In this document: positions 1 through 9,188 of the stretch, one piece after another | Numbering within the stretch: the stretch's first letter is position 1 | Layout: each line of letters opens with the position of its first letter | Assembly: GCA_963975155.1 (NCBI GenBank) | Contig: CAXBFG010000006.1 | Location: forward strand, 90,658 to 154,657 | Length of the DNA: 64,000 bases | Direction: 5' to 3' | Source: UBA5109 sp963975155 | GTDB taxonomy: Bacteria; Pseudomonadota; Gammaproteobacteria; Pseudomonadales; Pseudohongiellaceae | The notes under the pieces: model-generated | Told to the model about the DNA's origin: nothing | The model's input: the letters and a program-made list of their open reading frames with translations, nothing else | Databases searched by the model: none | Program-made: the position numbers and the translations under genes

Positions 1-18
1 TTAGGTTCTTAACAATAA

Positions 19-810
19 TCAGTTATCTAGTCGAACAACTATCCCTTCCATTTCTTTACTAGGAGATTTATAAAGTCTCATGACTTCAGGATCATGTCCC
101 GGAATTATCCTGTTAGGATCGTCAACCAGGGTGCGAATAAGTTCCCAGCCATCAAACATCTCTGCTAAATCCACAACAATCGGAAAAGGTCTGTTTTCAT
201 TCATGTTAACGGCATAGTGACTGGCATCCGAAGCAAGAACCAGCCAGCCTTTTTCTGTCCAGACACGAACCACCTGCAAACCTTTAGTGTGTCCCCCGAC
301 ATGATGCAGTGACAAGCCCGGTTCAAGTTCTGCATCACCATCATAAAACTCCACCCTGCCGGCAAATACATTTCGCACCATCCCCACTACTTCATCGACT
401 TCAAAAGCATGCGAGAAAAAAGGTTTGCCCATATAACGCCCGGTAGCAAAGGCCATTTCACTATCCTGAATATGAAAACGTGCATTCGGAAACAGATCAA
501 AATTCCCGACATGATCATAATGCAGATGAGTAATAATGATATCTTCCACAGCTTCAGCTTTTATACCCAGCAGTTCGAGACCCTCTATCGGCGAACGTAA
601 AAATTGACGCTTACGTCGCAGCGCTGCTTCAGCATTAAAACCTGTATCAATCACCCAAGTTTTACGTGCATTTCGTACAACCCACATAAAATAATCCATT
701 GGCATACCTGAATCATGGGGATCACCTCCAAGAAAGTTTTCCGCTGCTCGACGTTCAACCGTCGCATAGCGGATTGCATAAACTTCATAGGCTTCTCTGT
801 TCATTATCAT
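19..810 (-). CDS. MBL-fold metallo-hydrolase, N-acyl homoserine lactonase-like
   Basis: A 263-residue metallo-beta-lactamase-fold hydrolase. The zinc ligands are visible: HxHxDH at residues 95-100 (HLHYDH), His174 in GGHTKG, Asp195 in LASDAS and His239 in PGHD. This set and the length match the AiiA/AttM lactonase branch, which opens lactone rings; other MBL esterases share the same ligands, so the substrate is not proven. There is no signal peptide, so it is probably cytoplasmic. It is the last gene of a minus-strand trio with a beta-hydroxyacid dehydrogenase 9 bp upstream and a carboxymuconolactone decarboxylase-like gene, which favours a catabolic role (opening a lactone intermediate) over quorum quenching. 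Translation may start at Met1 or Met3; neither has a strong ribosome binding site. Confidence 0.85.
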   Translation of the reverse strand: MIMNREAYEVYAIRYATVERRAAENFLGGDPHDSGMPMDYFMWVVRNARKTWVIDTGFNAEAALRRKRQFLRSPIEGLELLGIKAEAVEDIIITHLHYDHVGNFDLFPNARFHIQDSEMAFATGRYMGKPFFSHAFEVDEVVGMVRNVFAGRVEFYDGDAELEPGLSLHHVGGHTKGLQVVRVWTEKGWLVLASDASHYAVNMNENRPFPIVVDLAEMFDGWELIRTLVDDPNRIIPGHDPEVMRLYKSPSKEMEGIVVRLDN

Positions 811-819
811 TCAACTTCG

Positions 820-1725
820 TTAGCTTTGTTCTTTAACATTCGACTCAAGGTATTTATAAACTTCTGTGTTATCCGCTTTAAAACCTAACTTGGCTTCTGC
901 CTTATCCCACATACTACTGACCAGCATCAAAAGATCTGCTGAAGTTCCTTCGGATTCAGCCAGTTCTCTGGCAAGTCTGAGGTCTTTGGCCATCAGGCCA
1001 ATAAAAAAACCGGAATTAAAAGTACGCGGCAAAATGAAAGCAGGAAACTTGTGTTCAGTACTGTTGCTTCTGCCAGTGGAGGCATTTAGAACATCGACCA
1101 TAATTTCCGGGTCCAATCCAAATTTTGATCCAAGAATTACCGCTTCAGAAGCAATGGCTAAAGATGCCGCTGATAAATAATTATTCATCGCCTTCATGGC
1201 ATGACCGCTGGCCGGCCCCCCAGTCTGAAAGGGTTTTCCCATTACTTCCAATAAGGGCAGGCATCTTTCAACAACGCTTTTTTCGCCGCCAACCATGATG
1301 GATAATGCCCCATCAGCGGCTTTATAAACTCCGCCGGACACTGGTGCATCTATCAGTGCAAAACCTAATGCCTCCAGTTCGCCGGCTAATTGACGAGTCC
1401 CAACTGGTGAACAGGAACTCATATCAACCAATATTGTTCCTTGCTGTAAACCACTGACCACACCATCTTCACTCATCAGAACCTGTCTTACAGCATTACC
1501 TTCCGGCAGCATCGTAATAACGACATCACTGCTGGCACCAAGAGACTGTAGGTTTTCTGCTGCCTTGCTTCCTGTTTCCTGGCAAAACTTCTCAACAGCT
1601 TCTGTATTTAGATCAGCAACCGTTAATTGATAACCTGCATTAACCAGACAACGGGCCATTGGGTAACCCATATTACCCAGACCAACAAACCCTATTTCTG
1701 CCGGTGGCACAATTTTATTTGTCAT
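820..1725 (-). CDS. NAD(P)-dependent beta-hydroxyacid dehydrogenase (3-hydroxyisobutyrate dehydrogenase family)
   Basis: A 301-residue protein of the beta-hydroxyacid dehydrogenase family (3-hydroxyisobutyrate, tartronate semialdehyde or related substrates). It has an N-terminal Rossmann motif GFVGLGNMGYPMA, the substrate-binding DAPVSGG segment, and the catalytic-lysine region KAMNNYLSAASLA. The open frame extends to 1824, but the ATG at 1725 is preferred: it gives the usual N-terminus just before the GxGxxG motif and overlaps the upstream gene by 11 bp, a typical translational coupling. The family oxidises 3-hydroxy acids to semialdehydes with NAD(P)+; which acid is used here cannot be read from the sequence. 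Confidence 0.88.
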   Translation of the reverse strand: MTNKIVPPAEIGFVGLGNMGYPMARCLVNAGYQLTVADLNTEAVEKFCQETGSKAAENLQSLGASSDVVITMLPEGNAVRQVLMSEDGVVSGLQQGTILVDMSSCSPVGTRQLAGELEALGFALIDAPVSGGVYKAADGALSIMVGGEKSVVERCLPLLEVMGKPFQTGGPASGHAMKAMNNYLSAASLAIASEAVILGSKFGLDPEIMVDVLNASTGRSNSTEHKFPAFILPRTFNSGFFIGLMAKDLRLARELAESEGTSADLLMLVSSMWDKAEAKLGFKADNTEVYKYLESNVKEQS

Positions 1726-2104
1726 AATCTTCCAGCACCTTGGTTGCTTCCCTGAAACTGTCAACGGCTGCAGGAACTCCACAATAAATAGCTGCCTGAA
1801 TAAATATGGCGCTGATTTCTTCATTGCTTAAGCCGTTATTTCTTGCACCACGAGTATGCACAGCTACTTCATGACTACGGCCTAAAGCAGTCAGCATGCC
1901 GAGATTAAGAATACTGCGTTCTCTTCTGCTTAATCCTTCCCCGCTCCAGCCATAACCCCAGCAGTATTCGGCCAGCAAATCTTGCATAGGTCTATTGAAA
2001 TCATTGGCGTTAGCTATCGATTTGTCTACATGTTCTTCGCCAAGAACTTCTCGTCGAATTTTTAGGCCTACCTCTCTTAATGCCTCTCTGGAATCTTCTG
2101 ACAT
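1715..2104 (-). CDS. Carboxymuconolactone decarboxylase family protein
   Basis: A 129-residue protein resembling 4-carboxymuconolactone decarboxylase (PcaC type). The segment EYCWGYGWSGEGLSRRERSILNLGML and the C-terminal half with HTRGARNNGLSNEEI are typical of the family. PcaC decarboxylates 4-carboxymuconolactone in the protocatechuate branch of the beta-ketoadipate pathway, but many relatives of this length act on other carbonyl or peroxide substrates. No other pca genes are present, so the PcaC reaction is not assumed. The classic AhpD CxxC pair is absent. It is the first gene of the minus-strand trio and is transcribed divergently from the SDR gene at 2301, with about 196 bp of shared upstream DNA and no recognisable operator. 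Confidence 0.85.
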   Translation of the reverse strand: MSEDSREALREVGLKIRREVLGEEHVDKSIANANDFNRPMQDLLAEYCWGYGWSGEGLSRRERSILNLGMLTALGRSHEVAVHTRGARNNGLSNEEISAIFIQAAIYCGVPAAVDSFREATKVLEDYDK

Positions 2105-2300
2105 GTCACTTTCTCCTGTTGTTTAATGAATCAGAGTGTTGAAGTTTAGGGTTGATTTATTTTTCTTATTCTTAGGATGTAGTGCTTAGCTAAATGAGAA
2201 ATTGACTATTACCCGCTATTCTTTATCATTCAGCAACGCAATCAATACTAAATATTGTCCAAGGATAATACACTTTTTTTTTGCAACAAACACATGCTAA

Positions 2301-3095
2301 ATGGGAGTAATGCCAGTGCCTGTAATGCCTGCCAACAAGTTTGACTTAAGTGCTAAACATGTGATTGTGACTGGCGGAGGCTCAGGTATTGGTGCTGCAA
2401 TTACTGAATTGTTTGCTGCAGCCGGAGCAACAGTGATTGTCGGAGACATTAATCTTGAAGCTACACAGCAACAACATTCGAATTCTGACTATGCAAGCTC
2501 CATTGAAATTCATCATTGCGATATCTCAGACACCGAAAGCGTAAATAATTTTGTAACCAAAGCCTGTAAAGACAAAAAAATTGACGTGCTAGTCAATAAT
2601 GCAGGTGTAGGTTTCGTCGGGACCATTTCTGAAACCTCAGCTGAAGACTTTGACCGCTTATATCAGACCAATGTAAGGGGAACCTACAACATGACTAAAG
2701 CTCTCATGCCCCGGTTTCTGGACCGCAAGCAAGGTGTTATAGTCAACATGGCCAGCATTTGTGGCCTGGTAGGAGTGCCTGACCGTTTTGCCTACTGCAT
2801 GAGCAAGTTTGCAATTATAGGTATGACCAAAAGCATGGCTATGGATCATGCCAAAGACAATATTCGCATCAACTGTATCTGCCCTGGCCGCATTGCCACA
2901 CCATTCATGGTTGATCGGATTAATGAATATCCTGATCCGGAGGCGATTCGAGCGGATATGGATGCCAGCCAACCCCTCGGAAGAATGGGCACTCCCGAAG
3001 AAGTTGCAACTGTCGCCTTATATCTTGCCTCTGATGCATCTTCTTTTGTTACTGGCGCATGTGAAAGTGTCGATGGGGGCTGGTTCGCCGGTTGA
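2301..3095 (+). CDS. SDR family oxidoreductase
   Basis: A classical short-chain dehydrogenase/reductase of up to 264 residues. It shows the cofactor motif TGGGSGIG (residues 24-31), an Asp at the end of beta2 (GDIN) that favours NAD(H), NNAGVG, the active-site serine in MASICG and the YxxxK pair in YCMSK. The C-terminal SxxFVTGACESVDGGW segment is intact. Three in-frame ATGs (2301, 2310, 2325) are possible and none has a well-spaced Shine-Dalgarno; the third gives the most usual N-terminus. The MmgE/PrpD gene starts 3 bp after the stop, so the two are almost certainly cotranscribed. The substrate is unknown, probably a hydroxyl intermediate of the local catabolic route. Confidence 0.88.
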   Translation: MGVMPVPVMPANKFDLSAKHVIVTGGGSGIGAAITELFAAAGATVIVGDINLEATQQQHSNSDYASSIEIHHCDISDTESVNNFVTKACKDKKIDVLVNNAGVGFVGTISETSAEDFDRLYQTNVRGTYNMTKALMPRFLDRKQGVIVNMASICGLVGVPDRFAYCMSKFAIIGMTKSMAMDHAKDNIRINCICPGRIATPFMVDRINEYPDPEAIRADMDASQPLGRMGTPEEVATVALYLASDASSFVTGACESVDGGWFAG

Positions 3096-3098
3096 TCC

Positions 3099-4415
3099 AT
3101 GTTAGCTAAAAAACTCGCGCAATCAATACAACAACAAAACTACCATTCCCTGCCGAAAGAAGTTATCGACAAACTGAAGCTCTGCTTTATGGAAGTTTTA
3201 TGTTGTATATTTGAAGGCAGGAATCTGCCTCATTGCCGGAAGACATTCACCACTTTTTCAGAGCAGCAAGAGGCTGACTCACTTGCTTTTATCTACGGAG
3301 TACATGCCCACAGCCTGGTGCGTGAAGATATGCATACGGCCTCGGTCAGTCATCTTGGCGTTGTCATTTTCCCTGCTTTAATGGCAATGGCGCAAAAACA
3401 AAATATCAGCGGCAGGGACTTTTTACTGGCTGCGGCATGCGGTTATGAAGCCGGGGCCATCATCGGTAAAAGAGTTATTGAAGGCAATATAACCAGTATC
3501 CACAGACCTACCGGGATCATGGGGCCTATTGCTGCTACAAGCGCTTTAAGTAAAGGCTTTAATTTAAACCAGGAAGAAACAGTAAGTGCAGTTGGAATTG
3601 CCACAAATACCTGCAGTGGATTTAATGAGTGGGCTGAATTTGGCGCAGACGATATGTACCTGCATGCAGGCTTTGCTGCTCGGAATTCGGTTAGCTCAAT
3701 GTGCCTTGCCAAAGCTGGACTATCAGCTTCACAGACAGCCCTGGACGGGGAAGCCGGTCTTTTTGCTGCTCTGTCTGTATCACGGAAAATTGAGAATATT
3801 CATTTTTTCCAGAATAATAATTACGAAGTTATGCAGGTCTTTTTTAAGCCCTCCCCTTCCTGCAATTACACACAGACACCTTGCCAGCTTGCCTTATCTT
3901 TAACAGAACAGGATGGTTTTGATTTTAAAGAAATTGAAGCCATCAAGGTATATTGCACTGATGCAGCAATCGCTTACCCTGGATGCAGCGGCACCGGACC
4001 TTTTTTAACGAGTCTGCATGCCAAAATGAGCATCCCCTTTAGCATCGCTGGCATCCTTGTTCACTCAAGAATAACTGAAAGCAATTTCCATTTTCCTGTT
4101 AATGAAAATATTTCTGCATTAATTAAGAAAACAGAGTTAATTCCTGACAAGTCCTACACTGCTGCCTACCCTGCTAAACAAGGCGCAACCATTGAACTTG
4201 TTTTACGTAATAACAAGAAACTTTCTGCCGCACAGGAAGACCTTATTCCCGCTTCAACAGAACAAGTCAGACAGCGTTTTATTGATGCATGTGTTCAAGG
4301 GCTTGAACCAGAAAATGCTCACAGCCTACAAAAAATGGTCGAGCAAATTGAACATGAGGATAATATGCAAAATATACTGAAGCTGGTAAATCGCGGCCTA
4401 GGTTTTAATCAATAA
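3099..4415 (+). CDS. MmgE/PrpD family protein
   Basis: A 438-residue member of the MmgE/PrpD fold, which includes 2-methylcitrate dehydratase, cis-aconitate decarboxylase and relatives. Family features are the N-terminal helical region with HAHSLVREDMHTASVSHLG (where active-site polar residues lie), the HRPTGIMGPIAATSA segment and the domain-2 stretch KPSPSCNYTQTPCQLA. The length is near the usual 440-480 residues. No prpB or prpC is nearby, so a methylcitrate-cycle role is unlikely. Its tight linkage to an SDR suggests dehydration or decarboxylation of an acid in an uncharacterised catabolic pathway. The start ATG overlaps no other gene and lies 3 bp after the SDR stop. Confidence 0.82.
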   Translation: MLAKKLAQSIQQQNYHSLPKEVIDKLKLCFMEVLCCIFEGRNLPHCRKTFTTFSEQQEADSLAFIYGVHAHSLVREDMHTASVSHLGVVIFPALMAMAQKQNISGRDFLLAAACGYEAGAIIGKRVIEGNITSIHRPTGIMGPIAATSALSKGFNLNQEETVSAVGIATNTCSGFNEWAEFGADDMYLHAGFAARNSVSSMCLAKAGLSASQTALDGEAGLFAALSVSRKIENIHFFQNNNYEVMQVFFKPSPSCNYTQTPCQLALSLTEQDGFDFKEIEAIKVYCTDAAIAYPGCSGTGPFLTSLHAKMSIPFSIAGILVHSRITESNFHFPVNENISALIKKTELIPDKSYTAAYPAKQGATIELVLRNNKKLSAAQEDLIPASTEQVRQRFIDACVQGLEPENAHSLQKMVEQIEHEDNMQNILKLVNRGLGFNQ

Positions 4416-4470
4416 GTCGTCAGCAGGCTTTCAGTATCATCACTTTGCTTAACAGGAAAAGCTACTTTCT

Positions 4471-5790
4471 CTATTCCCAGGCTGCGTAGACCGGCTTGCC
4501 GATTAATGTCGCGGGGTTGGCACCCTCTCGTGGAATGAATTTCTGAAAACGACCAGAATCAACTTCCGCGACGTAAAGATTTCCTTCCTGATCCGTAGCA
4601 ATGCCATGTACACCCCAAAGTGTTCCCGGAAAATTACCAATCGTACCCCATGAGTAAATCAGCCTGCCTTCCAGGTCATATTTCAGCATCTTGTGCGTAT
4701 TACGATCGAAGACTACTGCATGACCGTCAGCGCCAATCTGTATGAAATGAAGACTCGAGGGGCTGACATTGATCTTCCATTCCGATAAATAATTGCCATC
4801 CGCATCAAAAATCTGGATGCGATGGTTATCACGATCATTGACGAACACACGCCCTGTATTAACATCGACGGCTACGCCATGAACATTGTTCATATAGCCT
4901 GGTCTTGTTTCAGTGCCCGGATTACCTGACTGGCCGAAATCCAGGAGGAAATTTCCGTCTACATCGAATTTCGCAACCCGGGTGCCGTTATAACCATCAG
5001 CGACATAAAAACTTCCGTCCGCTGCCCAGGCGATAAAGGTCGGCCGATTAAAATGAGTTGCATCGGCACCTGACTCGTTTGGTGTTCCGATGGTCTGTAA
5101 AAGTTGCTGCCCGTCGTTTGAGAATATATAGATCGCGTGTGAATGATCATCGACAACCCAGACACGCTTCCGGGCATCATAGGGGCTGATATAGATAGAG
5201 TGTGGACGCTTAAACAGGTCGTCCCATTGCGTCCAGTCTTCTATGATCTCGCCATTGCGGTTAACAACAATGATTGAATGATGCCAGCGGGCGTCAACAC
5301 CAAGTTCCCGGAAGGGAGGCTCCGAGCCTCTCCAGACCTCCATGCCCAGAGCCGGGTCCTGTCGTGAACCTCCATTGCCTGGCGGTGTAGCCTGATTGGC
5401 ATTACGCCATGGCAAACCACCGACAGGAAATAACACATTCGGCCCGATATCTGTTAAAAACCTGCTTTGAGGTCGTTGCAGGTTGGGCAGTTCCCCTCCA
5501 CCAAGCAGGTACACACGATCCGGGCTTTCTGCAAAAATTCCCCTGGCGCCGCCATAGGTCCATTGCTCATGTCCGGGCAGTGTCGCCAGATCCTGCGGCC
5601 AGCCTTCATGCACCTCATAAGGGCCCGATATATCCTGGCTACCAATAGCATTCGGCACCGCACTGAATGTAGCAGGCGCTACTAAAGATGCTGACATTTT
5701 CTCTGTTTCCGGTAACAAATACTGGCTACCCAAAACCCCTGCTATTAGGCCCACGACCAGCAGGCTGATATTGAGAAATTTATTCATCAT
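4471..5790 (-). CDS. NHL-repeat beta-propeller protein, exported
   Basis: A 439-residue protein with an N-terminal hydrophobic helix (about residues 5-26, signal peptide or anchor) followed by several NHL repeats, seen as recurring motifs such as NRPTFIAWAADGSFYVADGYN, VHGVAVDVNTGRVFVNDRDNHRIQIFD and VHGIATDQEGNLYVAEVDSGRFQKF. It resembles bacterial relatives of the peptidyl-alpha-hydroxyglycine alpha-amidating lyase fold, but a lyase reaction is not claimed. It is likely periplasmic. It converges with the MmgE/PrpD gene (55 bp between stops) and is divergent from the SnoaL-like gene at 5980. Whether it belongs to the catabolic cluster is uncertain. Confidence 0.8.
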   Translation of the reverse strand: MMNKFLNISLLVVGLIAGVLGSQYLLPETEKMSASLVAPATFSAVPNAIGSQDISGPYEVHEGWPQDLATLPGHEQWTYGGARGIFAESPDRVYLLGGGELPNLQRPQSRFLTDIGPNVLFPVGGLPWRNANQATPPGNGGSRQDPALGMEVWRGSEPPFRELGVDARWHHSIIVVNRNGEIIEDWTQWDDLFKRPHSIYISPYDARKRVWVVDDHSHAIYIFSNDGQQLLQTIGTPNESGADATHFNRPTFIAWAADGSFYVADGYNGTRVAKFDVDGNFLLDFGQSGNPGTETRPGYMNNVHGVAVDVNTGRVFVNDRDNHRIQIFDADGNYLSEWKINVSPSSLHFIQIGADGHAVVFDRNTHKMLKYDLEGRLIYSWGTIGNFPGTLWGVHGIATDQEGNLYVAEVDSGRFQKFIPREGANPATLIGKPVYAAWE

Positions 5791-5979
5791 TTTCTGTCTT
5801 CCTTACGCTGATTACGGACACGTTAACTCTCAATATCTGATAATACAACTGATGAAGAATACAAACCTGCAGTCTGGATAAGGCCCGTTCAAGCTTCAGT
5901 GTTTTAATCGCTAAAACAATTAATTTTCTGTAGTATCAGCAACATTATAAATATGATCTTTTTAAGGCCTGAGCGAGTA

Positions 5980-6474
5980 ATGATTAATAAAATAAAATTT
6001 TGTATTAGCTGCATTTTTTTAACCCTTGTTGTCTGCAAGGTGAGTGCTGCTGAAATAACTTATGAAGACCGACAGGATGTATTGGATTTAATCAATAAAT
6101 ACAGTTTCGGAGTTGATACTTATGATACTGCTTTGCTTATGACCCTGTTTACAGAAGACGGTGTATTCAGAGTTTTTTCAGGCGGCGAACAGTTGGGCAA
6201 CAGAGAAGGTTCAGAACAGAGGTACATCGAATTTACAGAACGAGTAGCGAGAAGAATACAAAACGGTACCGGCCAAAGCCGTCACTTTATTACCAATATA
6301 GTTATAGAAATGCCCAGCGCAGAAAAAATGTCAGCTACGGTGATGGCCATGTCTACCAATCTAGCTCCCGGCGCTGCATCACCGACGATAAACTCCATAG
6401 GCTATTATGACTTTGAATTTACCCAGGTTGATTCCGAATGGAAAATCTCCAGTCTTGAACTGCACTATGACTAA
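5980..6474 (+). CDS. SnoaL-like / NTF2-fold protein with signal peptide
   Basis: About 164 residues. A signal peptide (MINKIKFC to VSAAE) precedes an NTF2-like cone with the SnoaL_4-type opening EDRQDVLDLINKYSFGVDTYD and the LMTLFTEDGVFRV strand. The fold covers polyketide cyclases, dehydratases and isomerases as well as non-catalytic binders, so no reaction is assigned. The ORF could begin at 5953, but the ATG at 5980 sits behind a purine-rich stretch (GAGCGAG) and places the signal peptide at the N-terminus. The export signal is notable because most family members are cytoplasmic. A spacer of about 220 bp with no recognisable feature follows. Confidence 0.75.
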   Translation: MINKIKFCISCIFLTLVVCKVSAAEITYEDRQDVLDLINKYSFGVDTYDTALLMTLFTEDGVFRVFSGGEQLGNREGSEQRYIEFTERVARRIQNGTGQSRHFITNIVIEMPSAEKMSATVMAMSTNLAPGAASPTINSIGYYDFEFTQVDSEWKISSLELHYD

Positions 6475-6697
6475 TCTTCTCAATGGATCAACTCAACGCT
6501 GCATCCCAGCATCACTCGCCCTGCCTCTTCCCGCTTTCGCGTAACAATTCCCGGAAATTGACGTAAGCGTTAATTCTGTATGGTGATAGGAAAACCCTTC
6601 CATAAAATTTGTAGCATTTCCTGCTCTGAATAAAACATAATTACGCCCCTTAAATATGTCACTGTCGTGAAAAAAACAGTCTGGAGTTTATGTTTAG

Positions 6698-7390
6698 ATG
6701 ATCAGATTTATTCTGAGCTTAATATTTGGTTTCTTTCTCACCAACCTCAGTTACGCCCAGATTGACGAAGGCCAGACCGGGGCATGGTACATGTATCTCT
6801 GGAACACGACTTTTCAGGATAGCCAATTTGGCCTGCAGGGTGATATTCAGCATCGTAACTGGGATATGGGCGGAGATCTCGAACAACTGCTCATCAGGGG
6901 AGGCATCACTTGGTCACCCCGGACCAGCGACATTAAATATACGCTTGGATACGCTCATATCACATCCGGCACTTTTGGCGCTTCCAGTAACACAGCGGAA
7001 GAAAACAGACTTTACCAGGAAATTTTAATTCCACAGCGATGGCATGAAAAAATCTTTATCAGCCACCGCTTTCGACTGGAACAACGTTGGGTAGATAATC
7101 AGGATTTCCGAAATCGATTGCGCTACTTCCTCTCAGCAAATTACCCTTTAAACAAGGAAGATCTTAGTCAGGGTAGCCTATACCTGTCATTTTATAATGA
7201 GCTTTTCCTGAATCTGGAAAAAAACATTGGCAATAATCAGCAAGTAGACAATTTCGACCGCAACAGGATCTACCTCGCGCTGGGCTACAGTCTGACCGAG
7301 AGAGTAAGACTACAGTTTGGCTATATGCATCAGGAAACTAAAAATTTTGGCAAGGGGCAGATGCAATTTAATGTCTTCCATACCTTTTAA
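6698..7390 (+). CDS. DUF2490 domain-containing outer-membrane-like protein
   Basis: A 230-residue protein with a signal peptide (MIRFILSLIFGFFLTNLSYAQ) and a DUF2490 body rich in alternating aromatic beta-strands: WYMYLWNTTF, RLEQRWVDNQDFRNRLRYFL, LYLSFYNELFLN, then a final strand ending in VFHTF. A terminal aromatic residue and strand periodicity fit an outer-membrane beta-barrel. The function of the family is unknown. The gene converges on the cytochrome c gene 23 bp downstream; no strong terminator hairpin is visible in that gap. Confidence 0.85.
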   Translation: MIRFILSLIFGFFLTNLSYAQIDEGQTGAWYMYLWNTTFQDSQFGLQGDIQHRNWDMGGDLEQLLIRGGITWSPRTSDIKYTLGYAHITSGTFGASSNTAEENRLYQEILIPQRWHEKIFISHRFRLEQRWVDNQDFRNRLRYFLSANYPLNKEDLSQGSLYLSFYNELFLNLEKNIGNNQQVDNFDRNRIYLALGYSLTERVRLQFGYMHQETKNFGKGQMQFNVFHTF

Positions 7391-7413
7391 TTTTTTGGTG
7401 TAGGCATATTCGT

Positions 7414-8034
7414 CTATCGAATCTGGTCATTACTCTGATAAACACCAAAATGTACAAAGGGGGCTGTGGCACGCTGCCCTGGTGAGACATTTTCAGGCAC
7501 AAGGTGCATAACCGGCGTCAGGCTTTTCAAATATAGAGCAATTGCGTAGGCATCATCATTTGTAATATCTGCATAGCTTGGCCAGGGCATAACGGGGATA
7601 GTCCGGGAATTATGATTGTCCAACCCGCTTTGTATCATGCCTATAATCTGCTCGATACTCCAGCTGCCAATACCTGTCTCCATATCCGGCGTCAAATTAC
7701 CGGGATACACAATTCCCGGGTTACGAACAGCCAGCGGGTTTGAATAGGCAATACCAACATCTGAACCAGCTAAAAGCTGGTCTGGATCAGGAGCACCCAC
7801 CAAGGCTCCGTTGGTGTGACAGCTGGCGCAGCCCAGCAAGCCCACCATGTATTTGCCATTGGCGACAATTTCTTCAGGAAAACTCATTGCCGGGTCTGGA
7901 TCAGGAGTTTCCAGAACCGTGACCCGTTCCAGTTGTTTGTAATCATCCAGAGGATTATAGGAATTGGCGCAACCAGCAAAAACAAGGCTAACTGAAAAAA
8001 CAAATAGAAGATGTAAATTTCGGTTTTTTTTCAT
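7414..8034 (-). CDS. c-type cytochrome lipoprotein (copy 1)
   Basis: A 206-residue lipoprotein with a signal ending in the lipobox-like VFAGC (lipid-anchor Cys22) and one haem c site CASCH at residues 69-73. A likely distal Met ligand lies in VMPWPSY. The C-terminal half keeps the class I cytochrome features DDAYAIALYLKSL. A close paralogue lies at 26309-26929, sharing long stretches such as PLDDYxQLER and NLTDPMETGIGSWSI-like blocks. It is probably an electron carrier anchored to a membrane on the periplasmic side. No partner oxidase or dehydrogenase is next to it, so the pathway is unknown. Confidence 0.86.
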   Translation of the reverse strand: MKKNRNLHLLFVFSVSLVFAGCANSYNPLDDYKQLERVTVLETPDPDPAMSFPEEIVANGKYMVGLLGCASCHTNGALVGAPDPDQLLAGSDVGIAYSNPLAVRNPGIVYPGNLTPDMETGIGSWSIEQIIGMIQSGLDNHNSRTIPVMPWPSYADITNDDAYAIALYLKSLTPVMHLVPENVSPGQRATAPFVHFGVYQSNDQIR

Positions 8035-8286
8035 GCTCTTAACCTCAAGGAGAAACAGGGAAAGTATAGAAGCCCTCGCCTCAGCAAACCAGCCTGAATG
8101 TTCTCAGTAACAAATTTTTTAAATGGGCATTGATCGAGTGGCATTGTCTGCAAGGAAAATCCTATCATGAAAGAGGTAGAACAATATAAACTCTTTCACT
8201 ATTCTTTAATTATGTAAAATTCTGAAAATTAACTCAAAAGAAGAATTTTTTAATTCTATAACTTTTATTATTGGGAGTTTCATTAA

Positions 8287-9150
8287 ATGAGATCAATCGC
8301 CTTAGCAATTGCCGATACAAAAGAATGCGAGGCGGCTTTAAATGCCGCATTTAAACTAGGCCGGTCACAAGGTGCCGATATCATTGGTTACCATGTGAAA
8401 CCAAGCAAGGAAATGACACTTCAACTAAATCGTGGTGAGTTATGGGCAGGAGCTGCGATGGCTTTCCCGGTTTGGACCGGGGGCGATGAGGCCATCAAAA
8501 AAGCAGAAATAAATGCTCAGGGCTTGTTTGAGCGTTTGGCCAGCGTTCACAACTATCCTCTTTCTGATAAACATGGCAGCCCTGAAAACCCTCATGCAAT
8601 ATTCAATATCCGGGAAGGCGCTCCAGAAAAATTATTTGCCTCTGTAGGACCCTTGCATGATTTGATCGTAGTTTCCCGGCCCAGTAAAAAGGGGGGACTA
8701 ACAGCTCATGCCATCATGGTGTCAGCCCTGCTCGATGCTTCAACTCCCGTGCTTCTTTTACCGCAGGAGAAAGTCAAGGTAAGTGGTGAAAGGGTCATTA
8801 TCGCCTGGAACGGAGGGCAAGCAGAGTCCGTGCTAATCCATCAGACCTTAAATTTGCTACAGCTTGCCAGTAAAGTTACTTTGCTTACCGTTGGTAAGCA
8901 AACCGGGAAAGGACCTTCGGCAAATGATATGACGAAATATCTTTCCTCTCATGGTATTAAGGCCTCCGCAATTACAATTAAAGGTAATAATGCTGGCAAG
9001 GCCATCGAGAAGGTGGTCCAGGATGAAAAAGCAGGCTTGTTATTTTGCGGCGCCTACAGCCGTGGGCGTATGCGTGAAATCATACTGGGTGGTGTGACTG
9101 AATATCTAATCACTCACTCAAGTATGCCGGTAATTATGCTGCATGTCTGA
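8287..9150 (+). CDS. Universal stress protein, tandem Usp domains
   Basis: A 287-residue protein made of two Usp domains, about residues 1-155 and 165-287. Each ends in the typical PVxLL/PVIMLHV strand. The second domain has the glycine-rich nucleotide-loop region GAYSRGRMREIILGG. Tandem Usp proteins bind ATP or AMP and accumulate under starvation, hypoxia or oxidative stress. There is a separate upstream region of about 250 bp. That region has one FNR-like half site (TTGAT near 8129) but no full palindrome. It converges on the SDR at 9189. Confidence 0.87.
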   Translation: MRSIALAIADTKECEAALNAAFKLGRSQGADIIGYHVKPSKEMTLQLNRGELWAGAAMAFPVWTGGDEAIKKAEINAQGLFERLASVHNYPLSDKHGSPENPHAIFNIREGAPEKLFASVGPLHDLIVVSRPSKKGGLTAHAIMVSALLDASTPVLLLPQEKVKVSGERVIIAWNGGQAESVLIHQTLNLLQLASKVTLLTVGKQTGKGPSANDMTKYLSSHGIKASAITIKGNNAGKAIEKVVQDEKAGLLFCGAYSRGRMREIILGGVTEYLITHSSMPVIMLHV

Positions 9151-9188
9151 CGCTGATTCAGCCCTCTGGTTATTTTGTTTACCCTGGT

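Noticed and set aside
8129..8142. FNR box before the universal stress gene
   Set aside because: Only the left half TTGAT matches; the right half TGGCA does not.
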